A stretch of 64,000 nt of DNA from Falsirhodobacter xinxiangensis. Its GTDB lineage: Bacteria > Pseudomonadota > Alphaproteobacteria > Rhodobacterales > Rhodobacteraceae. The notes beneath the pieces were generated by a model. That model did no database searches. It was not told where the DNA came from and worked only from the letters and a program-made list of their open reading frames with translations. Location of the stretch: the NCBI RefSeq assembly GCF_004959935.1, contig NZ_SMYN01000001.1, forward strand, positions 222,280 to 286,279, in the 5' to 3' direction. The translations under genes were made by a program, and so were the position numbers. Positions 31,774-42,114 of the stretch are shown piece after piece (position 1 is the stretch's first letter; each line of letters starts with the position of its first letter).

Positions 31774-33254
31774 GAAAGCATCTTCCGAACCTCGGCCACC
31801 AGATCGGCGCGGGGGATTTCAACCTGTGCGGGGCGGGACTTCCACTCCTCAAGGCTCGCGCCCTCGGCGATCTTCGCGCCAAGGATCAGGTCCTTCAGGA
31901 TGACGCTTCCCTTCGCCGCCTCGTCCCCGCCCTGGATGACAGCGACGGGAGACTGGCGTTTGTCGGCATATTTCAACTGGTTGCCGAAGTTCTTTGGATT
32001 GCCCAGATAGACTTCGGCCCGGATACCCGCGTTGCGCAGATCGGCGGCCATGGCCATGTAATCGGCCATCCGGTCACGATCCATGACGGTGACGACGACC
32101 GGACCCTGCGCCTCGGTCCCCATGCGGCCCTTGGCCCGCAGCGCGGCCAGCAGACGGTCCACACCGATGGACACGCCGGTCGCGGGCACGGATTGGCCCG
32201 TAAAGCGCTTGACCAGATCGTCATAACGTCCGCCGCCCGAAACCGAGCCGAACTGACGCTTGCGGCCCTTTTCGTCGAGGATTTCGAAGGTCAGCTCCGC
32301 CTCGAACACCGGCCCGGTATAGTAACCCAGACCGCGCACCACCGACGGATCGACCTCGATCCGGTCGGAGCCATAGCCCTGGCGGTCGAGCAGTTCCGCG
32401 ATCTGCTCAAGCTCCTGCACGCCTTCGAGGCCGACGACCGAAGCGCCGACGAGTTCGCGCAGCCGGTTTGCTGTGTCGGCACCGGTCGCACGCTTGGCTG
32501 ACATGAAGCCCATGACCACCTCGGCCTGCTCGGCCGACAATCCCGCGCCCTTGGTGAAATCGCCGCTCTCGTCCCGCCGCCCTTCGCCCAGCAGCGCGCG
32601 GACCCCCGCATCGCCCAGACGGTCCAGCTTGTCGATGGCGCGCAGGACGATCCCGCGTTCGTCCACGAAACGGTCGGGGTCGGAGGGGTCCAGAACGCCC
32701 GCAACCTCCATCACGCCGTTCAGAACCTTGCGGTTGTTGACCCGCACCAGATAGTCGCCACGCGGAATGCCGACCGTTTCCAGCGCATCCGACAGCATCG
32801 CGCAAATCTCGGCATCCGCCGCGACGGACGCGGTGCCAACCGTATCGGCGTCGCACTGATAGAACTGGCGGAAACGCCCCGGCCCCGGCTTTTCATTGCG
32901 CCAGACCGGACCCATCGCGTAACGGCGGTAAGGGCTGGGGAGGTCGTTGCGGAACTGCGCGGCGACCCGGGCCAGCGGTGCGGTCAGGTCGTAGCGCAGG
33001 GCCAGCCACTGCTCGTCCTCGTCCTGCCAGCCGAAGACGCCTTCATTCGGGCGGTCGACGTCGGGCAGGAACTTGCCCAGCGCCTCGACCGTCTCCACCG
33101 CCGACGTCTCCAGCGGATCGAAGCCATAGCGATGATAAACCTCGGCGATGGCATCGAGCATGGCCTTGCGTTCGGTGACGTCTGGGCCGAAATAGTCACG
33201 GAAACCCTTGGGGGCTTCAGCGCGCGGGCGGCGGGGGGACTTGTCCTTGGCCAT
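31770..33254 (-). CDS. hisS: Histidyl-tRNA synthetase
   Basis: This is a 494-residue class II synthetase. Motif 2 is seen in [20 protein letters not shown], the histidine-specific loop in [14 protein letters not shown], and motif 3 in [33 protein letters not shown] lies near the start. The C-terminal anticodon-binding domain ends [19 protein letters not shown]. Start at 33254 ([20 protein letters not shown]); the frame is open further upstream but without family support. First gene of the hisSZG operon, divergent from slyX. Confidence 0.95.
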   Translation of the reverse strand: MAKDKSPRRPRAEAPKGFRDYFGPDVTERKAMLDAIAEVYHRYGFDPLETSAVETVEALGKFLPDVDRPNEGVFGWQDEDEQWLALRYDLTAPLARVAAQFRNDLPSPYRRYAMGPVWRNEKPGPGRFRQFYQCDADTVGTASVAADAEICAMLSDALETVGIPRGDYLVRVNNRKVLNGVMEVAGVLDPSDPDRFVDERGIVLRAIDKLDRLGDAGVRALLGEGRRDESGDFTKGAGLSAEQAEVVMGFMSAKRATGADTANRLRELVGASVVGLEGVQELEQIAELLDRQGYGSDRIEVDPSVVRGLGYYTGPVFEAELTFEILDEKGRKRQFGSVSGGGRYDDLVKRFTGQSVPATGVSIGVDRLLAALRAKGRMGTEAQGPVVVTVMDRDRMADYMAMAADLRNAGIRAEVYLGNPKNFGNQLKYADKRQSPVAVIQGGDEAAKGSVILKDLILGAKIAEGASLEEWKSRPAQVEIPRADLVAEVRKMLS

Positions 33255-33328
33255 GATCGGAGCCTTCGCTATTCTTCGCACATGGGCCTTATCGGATGGG
33301 GCGCATGGCGGCAAGCCGCGAGGGGCAG

Positions 33329-33532
33329 ATGGACCGGACTGAGAAGCTGGAAGAACAGATCGCGCATCTGACACGCACGGTGGACGAGTTGTCCGAGATC
33401 GTCGCCCGGCAGGAACGCGAGCTTGCATTGACGACCCGGCGCGTCGGGCTCCTACTGGAGCGCGAGGCCGAACGGCAGGCGGACGAGGGTGGGACGATCC
33501 CGCTGGCCGACCAGCGCCCGCCGCACTGGTAG
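33329..33532 (+). CDS. slyX: SlyX-like small coiled-coil protein
   Basis: This is a 67-residue protein with the SlyX pattern. [20 protein letters not shown] is an acidic, heptad-patterned helix, followed by [20 protein letters not shown] and an unstructured tail ending LADQRPPHW. SlyX has no established molecular function; the original link was to host-cell lysis by phage PhiX174. The start is uncertain: ATGs at 33296 and 33305 are in frame, and the 33329 start fits the family length best although GAGGGG lies very close to it. It is divergent from hisS. Confidence 0.75.
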   Translation: MDRTEKLEEQIAHLTRTVDELSEIVARQERELALTTRRVGLLLEREAERQADEGGTIPLADQRPPHW

Positions 33533-33533
33533 A

Positions 33534-33585
33534 GCGCCCTCGGGGGGCATCGAGCCCCCGCTCGGGCGCGGCCGCAGCGGCGGCC
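33534..33585. repeat. Tandem stem-loops after slyX
   Basis: Two adjacent structures are visible. The first pairs GCGCCC (33534-33539) with GGGCGC (33564-33569) outside GGGGGC/GCCCCC. The second is a perfect GGCCGC-AGCG-GCGGCC (33570-33585). CTTGCGCTTTA follows. They may end slyX transcription, but the T-run is poor. Confidence 0.4.
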
Positions 33586-33621
33586 CTTGCGCTTTATCCG
33601 CAGCGGTGGTCTGAGAGGCCC

Positions 33622-34683
33622 ATGCAGGCGTTTCGCAAAATCGACTGGATCTCGACCCTGACGACCCTTGCAATCGGGTTCGCAGGGGGCACCCTGGCGC
33701 ATGCGCTGCATCTGCCGCTCGCCTATCTGATGGGATCGCTGCTGGCCGTGGGAATAACGGCCGCGCTGGAACTGAGACCCTTCAAACGCACCGTCTTCGT
33801 TCCGCCGACATTGAGGATGATCTTCATCCCCATCATCGGCGTCGCCATCGGCGGCAACTTCACCCCGCAGGTGCTGGCGCAGATGCCCGGCTGGTGGCCC
33901 AGCCTTCTGGCGCTGCTGCTTTACATCCCGCTGGCGCATTGGCTCGGCTATCGCTTCTATCGCCGTTTCGGGCCGCTGCCCCCCGCCACCGCCTATTTCG
34001 GCGCGGTTCCGGGCGGGCTGATCGAATCCGTCATGCTGGGCGAGGAAGCGGGCGCCGATCCCCGCCTGCTGGTTCTGCTGCAATTCCTGCGACTGATCCT
34101 CACGATCTTCCTCGTGCCGCTGGCCTTTCTGGTGCTGACCGACATCCATGTGGCCGCAGGCATGCCGATGAAGGGCGGCGGGTCGATGACGCTGGCCGAT
34201 CTTGCGATTCTGACGGCGGCCGGCGTCACCGGGGTGTTGATCGCGACCCGTCTGCGCTTCCCCGCCGCGCCGATGACGGGGGCGATTGCCATGTCCGCCA
34301 TCGTCCATATCGCCGGGTTCACCGATGCCACGCCCCCCGGTTGGGCGATCGCCGGAACGCAGATGGTGGTCGGAACCGTGCTCGGCGCGCGGTTTGCCGG
34401 CCTTCCCCGCGCGCATCTGTGGCTGGCCGGACGCCTTGCATTCATCAACGTGGCCATGGGGCTGGCACTCGCCTCGCTCTTCGCGTTCGTGCTGTCGCAC
34501 CTGACCGCCCTGCCCGCACCGGCGATCTTCCTCGCCTTCGCCCCCGGTGGCCTGACCGAGATGAGCCTCATCGCCCTTTCGATCCAGCTCAGCGTCGTTT
34601 ACGTGACCGCCCACCATGTCGCCCGCATCGTGCTGAGCGTGACGGTCGCCAAAGCCTTCGCGCACCGCATCCCGAAAGGGTGA
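33622..34683 (+). CDS. AbrB family (PF05145) membrane protein, putative transporter
   Basis: This 353-residue, highly hydrophobic protein has about ten membrane segments in two related halves, the AbrB duplication. Each half carries a Gly/Pro-rich signature: LPLAYLMGSLLAVG with GAVPGGLIESVMLGEEAGAD in the first, and FPAAPMTGAIAMSA with FAPGGLTEMSLIAL in the second. The family was once misnamed ammonia monooxygenase. The E. coli member AbrB affects aidB expression, and the true function is unknown. It is convergent with dnaE. Confidence 0.85.
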   Translation: MQAFRKIDWISTLTTLAIGFAGGTLAHALHLPLAYLMGSLLAVGITAALELRPFKRTVFVPPTLRMIFIPIIGVAIGGNFTPQVLAQMPGWWPSLLALLLYIPLAHWLGYRFYRRFGPLPPATAYFGAVPGGLIESVMLGEEAGADPRLLVLLQFLRLILTIFLVPLAFLVLTDIHVAAGMPMKGGGSMTLADLAILTAAGVTGVLIATRLRFPAAPMTGAIAMSAIVHIAGFTDATPPGWAIAGTQMVVGTVLGARFAGLPRAHLWLAGRLAFINVAMGLALASLFAFVLSHLTALPAPAIFLAFAPGGLTEMSLIALSIQLSVVYVTAHHVARIVLSVTVAKAFAHRIPKG

Positions 34684-34684
34684 C

Positions 34685-34730
34685 GCCTGCCGCAAGGCAG
34701 GCCGCGGGGCTCGACGGCATCGCAGATGCC
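34685..34730. terminator. Paired stem-loops between convergent abrB-type gene and dnaE
   Basis: GCCTGCC-GCAA-GGCAGGC (34685-34702) is a 7-bp stem with a GNRA loop, starting one base after the abrB-type stop. GGCAT-CGCAG-ATGCC (34716-34730) follows. No T-run is present on either strand, so termination is inferred from position between convergent genes. Confidence 0.45.
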
Positions 34731-34749
34731 CGAGAGCGTCGCGCCCCCG

Positions 34750-37700
34750 CTACAGATCCTCGACCAGCACCACGCCCTGCATCGCCTTGATCGCGCCTTT
34801 GATCTGCGGCGTCACGGGGTACCGCTCGCGCAGCCGCAGGTCGATCTCGCGCCCATCGGGATCGGTCACGCAGAACACGATCTCACCCCGCCCCCGTGCG
34901 CCCGCTTCCACCCTTGCGAACAGCGCGGCGACCGACGCAGCAGCTTCGGCCCGGTCCAGATGCACCCGGAACCCCTTGCCGCCGCCCTGCGCCGCGACCG
35001 AATCGATATCCTCGACCGCCCGCGCCAGAAGCTTCAGCGTGTCGCCCTCCAGATTCGCCTCGACCGTCAGGACCACGTTCTTCCCGGGCTCCAGCAGATC
35101 GCGCGCCTGTTCCAGCGTGTCGGAAAACACCGTCACCTCGTAAAGCCCGGTCGGGTCCGAAAGCTGAACGAAGGCGAAGCGGTTGCCCTTGGCCGACTTC
35201 CGCTCCTGCCGGGAGCTGACCGAACCCGCCAGCTTCGCCACCATCGCCCCCCGCTCCGCCGCCACCGTCAGCGCCGACAGCGTCATCACGTTCTTGCGGT
35301 TGATCGCCGCCATGTAATCGTCCAGCGGGTGCCCGGACAGATAAAAACCGATGGCCTTCATCTCCTCGGCCAGCCGCTCCACCGGCAGCCAGTCGTCGCG
35401 CGATCCCATGCGCGGCTCGGGCAGGTCGTCCCCCGCCTCGCCGAACAACGACACTTGGGTCGAAGCCTTCGCATCATGGATCGCCGCCGAATAAGCGACG
35501 AGCCCGTCCAGCGCGTCGAAGACCCGCGCGCGGTTGGCGTCCAGCACATCGAACGCACCCGCCCGCACCAGCATCTCCATCGGGCGCTTGCCGACGCGCT
35601 TCAGATCCACCCGCCGCGCCAGATCGAACAGCGTCGCGAACGGACGCTCGCCGCGCCCAGCGACGATCATCTTCATCGCCTCGACGCCCACGTTCTTCAA
35701 CGCGCCAAGGCCATAGACCAGCTTGCCATCCTTCACGCTGAACGTGGCAAGCGAGCGGTTGACGCAAGGCGGAACCGTCTCGATCCCCAGCTTGTCGACC
35801 TCGCGCTTATAGACCGCCAGCTTGTCGGTCAGGTCGATATCGCAGTTCATGACGCCAGCCATGAACTCGACCGGATGGTTCGCCTTCAGCCAGCCGGTCT
35901 GATAACTGACGACCGCATAGGCCGCCGCGTGCGACTTGTTGAAGCCATAGTTGGCGAATTTTTCCAGCAGGTCGAAGACTTCGCCGGCCTTCTTCGCGTC
36001 GATCTTGTGGGTGTCCGCCGCGCCCTTGATGAACTTCGGGCGTTCCTTCGCCATCTCCTCGGCGATCTTCTTGCCCATCGCACGGCGCAGCAGGTCGGCC
36101 CCGCCTAGGCTGTATCCGCCCATGACCTGCGCGATCTGCATCACCTGTTCCTGATAGACGATGATACCCTGCGTCTCGGCCAGGATGAAGTCGATGGTCG
36201 GGTGGATCGACTCCAACTCCCGCAGCCCGTTCTTCACCTCGCAATAGGTCGGAATATTCTCCATCGGGCCGGGGCGATACAGCGCCACCAGCGCGACGAT
36301 GTCTTCGATGCAGGTCGGTTTCATGCGCCGCAGCGCATCCATCATCCCCGAGCTTTCGACCTGAAACACCGCGACCGTCTTTGCCGCCGCATAAAGGTCA
36401 TAGGTCGCCTTGTCGTCCAGCGGGATATGGCCGATGTCGTTCTCGGCCCCCTTGGCGGGCTCATACAGCACTCGCCCATCCGCCGCCTCGTGAAGCTGCC
36501 GCCCGCCGCCGCGGATCAGGTCGATCGCGTTCTGGATCACGGTCAGCGTCTTCAGGCCAAGGAAGTCGAACTTCACCAGCCCCGCCGCCTCGACCCATTT
36601 CATGTTGAACTGCGTCGCGGGCATGTCCGAACGCGGGTCCTGATACAACGGCACCAGCGCGTCCAGCGGGCGGTCCCCGATCACCACACCTGCCGCGTGG
36701 GTCGATGCGTTCCGCAGCAGCCCCTCGACCTGCTGGCCATAGTTCAGGAGGCGCGCGACCACCTCTTCCTTCGCCGCCTCGCGCAGGCGCGGCTCGTCCG
36801 CCAGCGCCTTGGTGATCGAAACGGGCTTCACGCCTTCGACGGGGATCATCTTGGACAGACGGTCCACCTGCATGAACGACATCTGCAAGACGCGCCCCAC
36901 GTCGCGCACCGCCGCCTTGGACAGCAGCGCGCCGAAGGTGATGATCTGCCCCACCTTGTCGCGGCCGTATTTGCCCTGGACGTAGCGGATGACCTCCTCG
37001 CGCCGGTCCATGCAGAAGTCGATGTCGAAGTCGGGCATGGACACCCGTTCGGGGTTCAGGAACCGCTCGAACAGAAGTGCATAACGCAATGGGTCCAGGT
37101 CTGTGATCGTCAGCGCATAGGCCACGAGGCTGCCTGCCCCCGACCCCCGACCCGGCCCCACGGGAATCTGGTGATCCTTGGCCCATTTGATGAAGTCGGC
37201 GACGATCAGGAAGTAGCCGGGAAAGCCCATCTTCTCGATGATGCCCAGCTCGAAATCCAGCCGTGCGTTATATTCCTCGACCGGCGCGGCATGGGGGATC
37301 ACGGCCAGCCGCGCCTCCAGCCCCGCACGGGCCTGGCGGCGAAGCTCCTCCACCTCGTCCTCGGCAAAGCGCGGCAGGATCGGCGCGCGTTTCGCCGCCT
37401 TGAAGGCACAGCGGCGTGCGATCTCCACCGTGTTCTCCAGCGCCTCGGGCAGGTCGGCGAACAGGGCGCACATTTCGGCTTCGGTCTTGAAATAGTGCTG
37501 CGGCGTCAGGCGGCGGCGCGGCTGCTGCTGATCGACATAAGCGCCCTCGGCGATGCAGATCAGCGCGTCATGCGCCTCATACATCTCGGCCTTGGGGAAA
37601 TAGACGTCGTTCGTCGCGACCAGCGGGATCGCCATGTCATAGGCCATCTCGACATGGCCGCGCTCCGACAGCGCCTCGGCGTCGGTCAGCCGCCCACCCT

Positions 37701-38241
37701 CGCCCGGATGACGCTGAAGTTCGACGTAAAGACGGTCCGGGAACATCGCAGCCATCCGGCGCAGCGTCGCTTCCGCCTTGCCTCGCTGCCCGTTCCTCAA
37801 CTGCCGCCCCAAAGGCCCGTCCGGCCCGCCCGTCAGGCAGATCAGCCCGGCCGAATGCGTCGCCAACTCCTCCATCGTGACCTGCGGAAGCTGGCCGCCC
37901 TTGTCCACATACAGGCACGAGGACAGCTTCATCAGGTTCATATACCCCGCCTCGTCCTGCGCCAGCAGGACCACCGGCGCGGGCGGCACGGGTTTTTCCC
38001 CGATCGCCGCCGTCTCGTAGGCAAGCGAGATCTGGCAGCCGACGATGGGCTGTACCCCCGCGCCGCTGGCGGTCACGGAAAACTCCAGCGCGGCGAACAT
38101 GTTGTTCGTATCGGTCACGGCAACGGCGGGAATGCTCTGGGCGGCGCACAGGCCGACCAGTTTCTTGACCGGCACCGCGCCTTCCAGCAGCGAATATTCG
38201 GTATGGACGCGAAGGTGGACAAAGCGGACGGGATTCGACAT
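34750..38241 (-). CDS. dnaE: DNA polymerase III alpha subunit
   Basis: This is the 1163-residue replicative polymerase. In order: the PHP domain from FVHLRVHTEYSLLEGA; the palm with the catalytic acids in MPDFDIDFCMDRREEVIRYV (near residue 400) and KFDFLGLKTLTVIQNAIDLI; finger motifs around GPGRGSGAGSLVAYAL; the helix-hairpin-helix region with NYGFNKSHAAAYAVVSYQTGW nearby; and a C-terminal OB domain (VAKLAGSVSSRQERKSAKGN). This is the DnaE1 type. The start at 38241 lacks a strong ribosome-binding site. The 211 bases upstream, shared with divergent xdhA, contain no gene. Confidence 0.97.
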   Translation of the reverse strand: MSNPVRFVHLRVHTEYSLLEGAVPVKKLVGLCAAQSIPAVAVTDTNNMFAALEFSVTASGAGVQPIVGCQISLAYETAAIGEKPVPPAPVVLLAQDEAGYMNLMKLSSCLYVDKGGQLPQVTMEELATHSAGLICLTGGPDGPLGRQLRNGQRGKAEATLRRMAAMFPDRLYVELQRHPGEGGRLTDAEALSERGHVEMAYDMAIPLVATNDVYFPKAEMYEAHDALICIAEGAYVDQQQPRRRLTPQHYFKTEAEMCALFADLPEALENTVEIARRCAFKAAKRAPILPRFAEDEVEELRRQARAGLEARLAVIPHAAPVEEYNARLDFELGIIEKMGFPGYFLIVADFIKWAKDHQIPVGPGRGSGAGSLVAYALTITDLDPLRYALLFERFLNPERVSMPDFDIDFCMDRREEVIRYVQGKYGRDKVGQIITFGALLSKAAVRDVGRVLQMSFMQVDRLSKMIPVEGVKPVSITKALADEPRLREAAKEEVVARLLNYGQQVEGLLRNASTHAAGVVIGDRPLDALVPLYQDPRSDMPATQFNMKWVEAAGLVKFDFLGLKTLTVIQNAIDLIRGGGRQLHEAADGRVLYEPAKGAENDIGHIPLDDKATYDLYAAAKTVAVFQVESSGMMDALRRMKPTCIEDIVALVALYRPGPMENIPTYCEVKNGLRELESIHPTIDFILAETQGIIVYQEQVMQIAQVMGGYSLGGADLLRRAMGKKIAEEMAKERPKFIKGAADTHKIDAKKAGEVFDLLEKFANYGFNKSHAAAYAVVSYQTGWLKANHPVEFMAGVMNCDIDLTDKLAVYKREVDKLGIETVPPCVNRSLATFSVKDGKLVYGLGALKNVGVEAMKMIVAGRGERPFATLFDLARRVDLKRVGKRPMEMLVRAGAFDVLDANRARVFDALDGLVAYSAAIHDAKASTQVSLFGEAGDDLPEPRMGSRDDWLPVERLAEEMKAIGFYLSGHPLDDYMAAINRKNVMTLSALTVAAERGAMVAKLAGSVSSRQERKSAKGNRFAFVQLSDPTGLYEVTVFSDTLEQARDLLEPGKNVVLTVEANLEGDTLKLLARAVEDIDSVAAQGGGKGFRVHLDRAEAAASVAALFARVEAGARGRGEIVFCVTDPDGREIDLRLRERYPVTPQIKGAIKAMQGVVLVEDL

Positions 38242-38452
38242 GGGTATGAGCCTATCCGACGCGCAATGCGGGCGAAAGACCGCCGCGCTTTTCGGCAGGA
38301 AAAGAAACTCCTTCAGGAAACACAGGAAACGCCGTGCTTGCCATATGGCCCGCGCAGGCGCTTGATGGTCTGATCGCAGCAATGGCGCGCCGTGCTTTAC
38401 GCCGCATCGGGCAGCCGCGCCAGGCAACGAAAAGACCGCGGCGGATGACGAC

Positions 38453-39766
38453 ATGGAGATCGCGTTTCACCTTAACGGAACGCCCGTCCGGCTGGACGCC
38501 CCACCCACCCGAACGCTTCTGGACTGGCTGCGCGAGGATCGCGGCCTGTGCGGCACCAAGGAGGGCTGCAACGAAGGCGACTGCGGTGCCTGCACGGTCA
38601 TGGTCACGGATGAGGGCGGGGCCAAGGCGCTGAACGCCTGCCTCCTGTTCCTGCTGCAGCTTGACGGCAAGGCGGTCCGCACCGTCGAAGGCATCGCCGC
38701 GCCGGACGGCACGCCCCACCCGGTGCAGCAGGCGATGGTCGATCACCACGGCAGCCAGTGCGGCTTCTGCACGCCGGGCTTCGTGATGTCGATGGCGGTC
38801 GCGCATTGCACGGGCCGGACGGATCATGACGACGTGCTGGCGGGGAATCTGTGCCGCTGCACCGGATATGCGCCGATCATCCGCGCCGCGCAGGCTGCCG
38901 AGGGTGCGCCCGCGCCGTGGCTGGCCGACAGCGCCAAGACGCACCCCGTATCCGTGGACGATCTTGCCGCCGCCTATGCCGCCCGCCCCGACGCCACTTT
39001 GATCGCCGGGGCCACCGATGTCGGCCTGTGGGTGACAAAGGACCTGCGCGATCTGCCGGACCCGATCTTTTTGAACCGCGTCACGGACCTTGCGCGGATC
39101 GAGATGGGCGAGAGCATCCGTATCGGCGCGGGTGTCACCATCGCCGCCCTGCGCGATGCGATGCGGGACGTGCATCCCTCCTTTGCCGAGATGCTGCGCC
39201 GCTATGCCTCGGTCCAGATCCGCAACGCCGCGACCATCGGCGGGAATATCGCCAACGGCTCGCCCATCGGCGACGGGCCGCCCGCGCTGATCGCTTTGGG
39301 CGCGACCCTGCATCTGCGCCAAGGGAACGCGCGGCGCGAGATGCCGCTGGAGGATTTCTTCCTCGATTACCGCAAACAGGACCGCCGCCCCGGAGAGTTC
39401 GTGGAGGCCGTGACCATTCCGCGTCACGCGCCCGCGCTCCGCTGCTACAAGATTTCGAAGCGGTTCGATCAGGACATCTCGGCCGTTTGCGGCTGTTTCA
39501 ACGTGACCGTCGAGGGCGGCATCGTCACCGCCGCCCGCATCGCCTTCGGCGGCATGGCGGGCATTCCGAAACGCGCGACGAACGTGGAAAATGCGCTGAT
39601 CGGCAAACCGCTGACCGCCGACGCCCCGTTCGAGGCCGACTTCACCCCCCTGTCCGACATGCGGGCCAGCGCCGATTACCGCCTGACCGTCGCGCGCAAC
39701 CTGCTGCGCCGCTATGTCCACGACCTTGCCGGCGATCCGGTTTCGGTGCTGGAGGTCCAGCCATGA
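38453..39766 (+). CDS. xdhA: Xanthine dehydrogenase small subunit (2Fe-2S and FAD domains)
   Basis: XdhA passes electrons from the molybdenum centre in XdhB to NAD. The 437-residue protein has the plant-type cluster motif [16 protein letters not shown] (residues 32-47) with a fourth Cys at 63. The second cluster uses QCGFC and LCRCTGY, and the FAD domain includes [16 protein letters not shown] and [20 protein letters not shown]. The arrangement matches Rhodobacter capsulatus XdhA. It overlaps xdhB by four bases. It heads the purine-oxidation operon and is divergent from dnaE. Confidence 0.95.
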   Translation: MEIAFHLNGTPVRLDAPPTRTLLDWLREDRGLCGTKEGCNEGDCGACTVMVTDEGGAKALNACLLFLLQLDGKAVRTVEGIAAPDGTPHPVQQAMVDHHGSQCGFCTPGFVMSMAVAHCTGRTDHDDVLAGNLCRCTGYAPIIRAAQAAEGAPAPWLADSAKTHPVSVDDLAAAYAARPDATLIAGATDVGLWVTKDLRDLPDPIFLNRVTDLARIEMGESIRIGAGVTIAALRDAMRDVHPSFAEMLRRYASVQIRNAATIGGNIANGSPIGDGPPALIALGATLHLRQGNARREMPLEDFFLDYRKQDRRPGEFVEAVTIPRHAPALRCYKISKRFDQDISAVCGCFNVTVEGGIVTAARIAFGGMAGIPKRATNVENALIGKPLTADAPFEADFTPLSDMRASADYRLTVARNLLRRYVHDLAGDPVSVLEVQP

Positions 39767-42114
39767 TGGGCAAGGCCCTGCCGCATGACGCGGCCCCGCT
39801 GCATGTTTCGGGCGCGGCGCGCTATGTCGATGACATTCCGGTGCCAGCGGGAACGCTGCATCTGGCCTTCGGGCTGTCCACCGTGGCGCATGGGGATATC
39901 CTTTCGATGGACCTGTCGGCGGTCCGGGATGCGCCCGGCGTCGTCGCTGTGATCGACGATCTGGACCCGATGCCCGACTGCTCGCCCTCGATCGGGGACG
40001 AGCCGCTTCTGGCGGTCGGGCGGGTCCATTATGTCGGCCAACCGTTGTTCATCGTCGTGGCGGAAAGCCATCTGGCCGCCCGCAAGGCCGCCCGCCTTGG
40101 CCGCGTCGAATATGCCGAACTGCCCGCGATCCTGACCGTAGATCAGGCCATGGCCGCGAACAGCCGGTTCGAGAACGGCCCGGTCATCTGGCAGAAGGGC
40201 GAGATCCCGCCCGCGCCCCATACCGTTTCCGGCAGCATGGAGGTCGGCGGGCAGGAACATTTCTATCTTGAAGGGCAGATCGCGCTGGCCTTGCCGCAGG
40301 AAGGCGGCGACATGGTCATCCACTCCTCGACCCAGCATCCGACGGAAATCCAGCACAAGGTTGCCCACGCCCTGCACGTCCCCATGAACGCCGTGCGGGT
40401 CGAGGTGCGGCGCATGGGCGGCGGCTTTGGCGGCAAGGAATCGCAGGGCAACGCGCTGGCCATCGCCTGCGCGGTTGCAGCGCGCGCGACGGGACGGCCC
40501 TGCAAGATGCGCTATGACCGCGACGACGACATGGTCATCACCGGCAAGCGCCATGACCTGCGGATCGAATACCGCGCGGGGTTCGACGATGACGGCCGCA
40601 TCACCGGGGTCGAGTTCCGCCACCTGTTCCGCTGCGGCTGGTCGCAGGACCTGTCGCTGCCCGTCGCCGACCGCGCGATGCTGCATGCCGACAACGCCTA
40701 TTTTCTGCCCGCCGTGCGGATCGAAAGCCACCGTCTGCGCACCAATACGCAAAGCGCCACCGCCTATCGCGGCTTCGGCGGCCCGCAAGGCGTCATCGGG
40801 ATCGAGCGGGTGATGGACCACATCGCCCACACCCTTGGCATGGACCCGTTGGAGGTCCGCCGCCGCAACTTCTATCGCGCGATGGGCCATGCGCCGGCCC
40901 CCGCGCCGCAACACCCGCAGGCCAGCACGCCCGAGCTGACCTCGCAAGCCGCCGAGGGAGTGCCGCATTCCGCCCCGAAGCCCGACCCCGGCACGGCGCA
41001 GACCACGCCCTATCACATGCCGGTCGAGGATTTCATCGGCCACGAACTGGTGGCAAAGCTGGCCGAAACCTCGGATTACCAAGAACGGCGCAAGGCCATC
41101 GCGGAGTGGAACGCGAAGAACCCGATCCTGAAGCGCGGCATCGCGCTGACGCCGGTGAAGTTCGGGATCTCCTTCACGCTGACATGGCTGAACCAGGCAG
41201 GGGCGCTGGTGCATGTGTATCAGGACGGCTCGGTCCACCTGAACCATGGCGGCACGGAAATGGGGCAAGGGCTGTTCCAGAAGGTCGCGCAGGTCGCGGC
41301 GGGCGTCTTCGGGATCGACACGGCGCAGGTGAAGATCACGGCCACCGACACGGGCAAGGTGCCGAACACATCCGCCACCGCCGCATCCTCGGGGTCGGAC
41401 CTGAACGGCATGGCGGTCAAGGCCGCGTGCGAGACGCTGCGTGATCGGATGGCGGCGTTTCTGGGCGAACGGCACCAGACCACGGGCGTCGCCTTCAAGG
41501 ACGGGCGCGTGACGGTGGGCGGCGCCGATTACAGCTTTGCCGAGGTTGCGGCGCTGGCCTATCAGGCCCGTGTGTCGCTGTCGGCAACCGGCTTCTATGC
41601 CACGCCCAAGATCACATGGGACCGGCTGCGCGGTCAGGGCCGCCCGTTCTTCTATTTCGCCTATGGTGCGGCGGTGACCGAGGTGGTGATCGACACCCTG
41701 ACCGGGGAAAACCGCATCCTTCGCACCGACATCCTGCACGACACCGGCAGCAGCCTGAACCCCGCGCTGGACATCGGCCAGATCGAGGGCGGATATGTTC
41801 AGGGCGCGGGCTGGCTGACGACCGAGGAACTGGTCTGGGATGACAAGGGCCGTCTGCGGACCCATGCGCCCTCGACCTATAAAATCCCCGCCTGTTCCGA
41901 CCGCCCGCGCGATTTCCGCGTGGCGCTGTGGGGCCGTCCGAACCCCGAGGACAGCATCGGCAGGTCCAAGGCAGTGGGCGAGCCGCCCTTCATGCTGGGA
42001 ATCTCGGCGTTCATGGCGATCTCGGATGCGATTGCGTCCTGCGGTGCGCGGTATCCGGCGCTGGGCGCGCCAGCGACGCCGGAACGCATCCTGAAGGCGC
42101 TGCGCCATGTTTGA
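39763..42114 (+). CDS. xdhB: Xanthine dehydrogenase large subunit (molybdopterin-binding)
   Basis: XdhB oxidises hypoxanthine and xanthine to urate at the Mo centre. The 783-residue protein shows [13 protein letters not shown] with the purine-contacting Glu, [11 protein letters not shown] with the conserved Arg, [20 protein letters not shown] at the cofactor, and [11 protein letters not shown] with the catalytic Glu near the C-terminus. A Pro/Ala-rich stretch of about 40 residues (encoded near 40885-41010) interrupts the usual NFYR to TPYHM connection. Two ATGs in tandem at 39763 and 39766 are possible starts. It overlaps xdhC by eight bases. Confidence 0.96.
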   Translation: MMGKALPHDAAPLHVSGAARYVDDIPVPAGTLHLAFGLSTVAHGDILSMDLSAVRDAPGVVAVIDDLDPMPDCSPSIGDEPLLAVGRVHYVGQPLFIVVAESHLAARKAARLGRVEYAELPAILTVDQAMAANSRFENGPVIWQKGEIPPAPHTVSGSMEVGGQEHFYLEGQIALALPQEGGDMVIHSSTQHPTEIQHKVAHALHVPMNAVRVEVRRMGGGFGGKESQGNALAIACAVAARATGRPCKMRYDRDDDMVITGKRHDLRIEYRAGFDDDGRITGVEFRHLFRCGWSQDLSLPVADRAMLHADNAYFLPAVRIESHRLRTNTQSATAYRGFGGPQGVIGIERVMDHIAHTLGMDPLEVRRRNFYRAMGHAPAPAPQHPQASTPELTSQAAEGVPHSAPKPDPGTAQTTPYHMPVEDFIGHELVAKLAETSDYQERRKAIAEWNAKNPILKRGIALTPVKFGISFTLTWLNQAGALVHVYQDGSVHLNHGGTEMGQGLFQKVAQVAAGVFGIDTAQVKITATDTGKVPNTSATAASSGSDLNGMAVKAACETLRDRMAAFLGERHQTTGVAFKDGRVTVGGADYSFAEVAALAYQARVSLSATGFYATPKITWDRLRGQGRPFFYFAYGAAVTEVVIDTLTGENRILRTDILHDTGSSLNPALDIGQIEGGYVQGAGWLTTEELVWDDKGRLRTHAPSTYKIPACSDRPRDFRVALWGRPNPEDSIGRSKAVGEPPFMLGISAFMAISDAIASCGARYPALGAPATPERILKALRHV

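Noticed and set aside
38334-38633. Small plus-strand frame starting in the dnaE-xdhA gap and running into xdhA
   Set aside because: Arg-rich, no family resemblance, mostly overlapping xdhA out of frame, no convincing ribosome-binding site.
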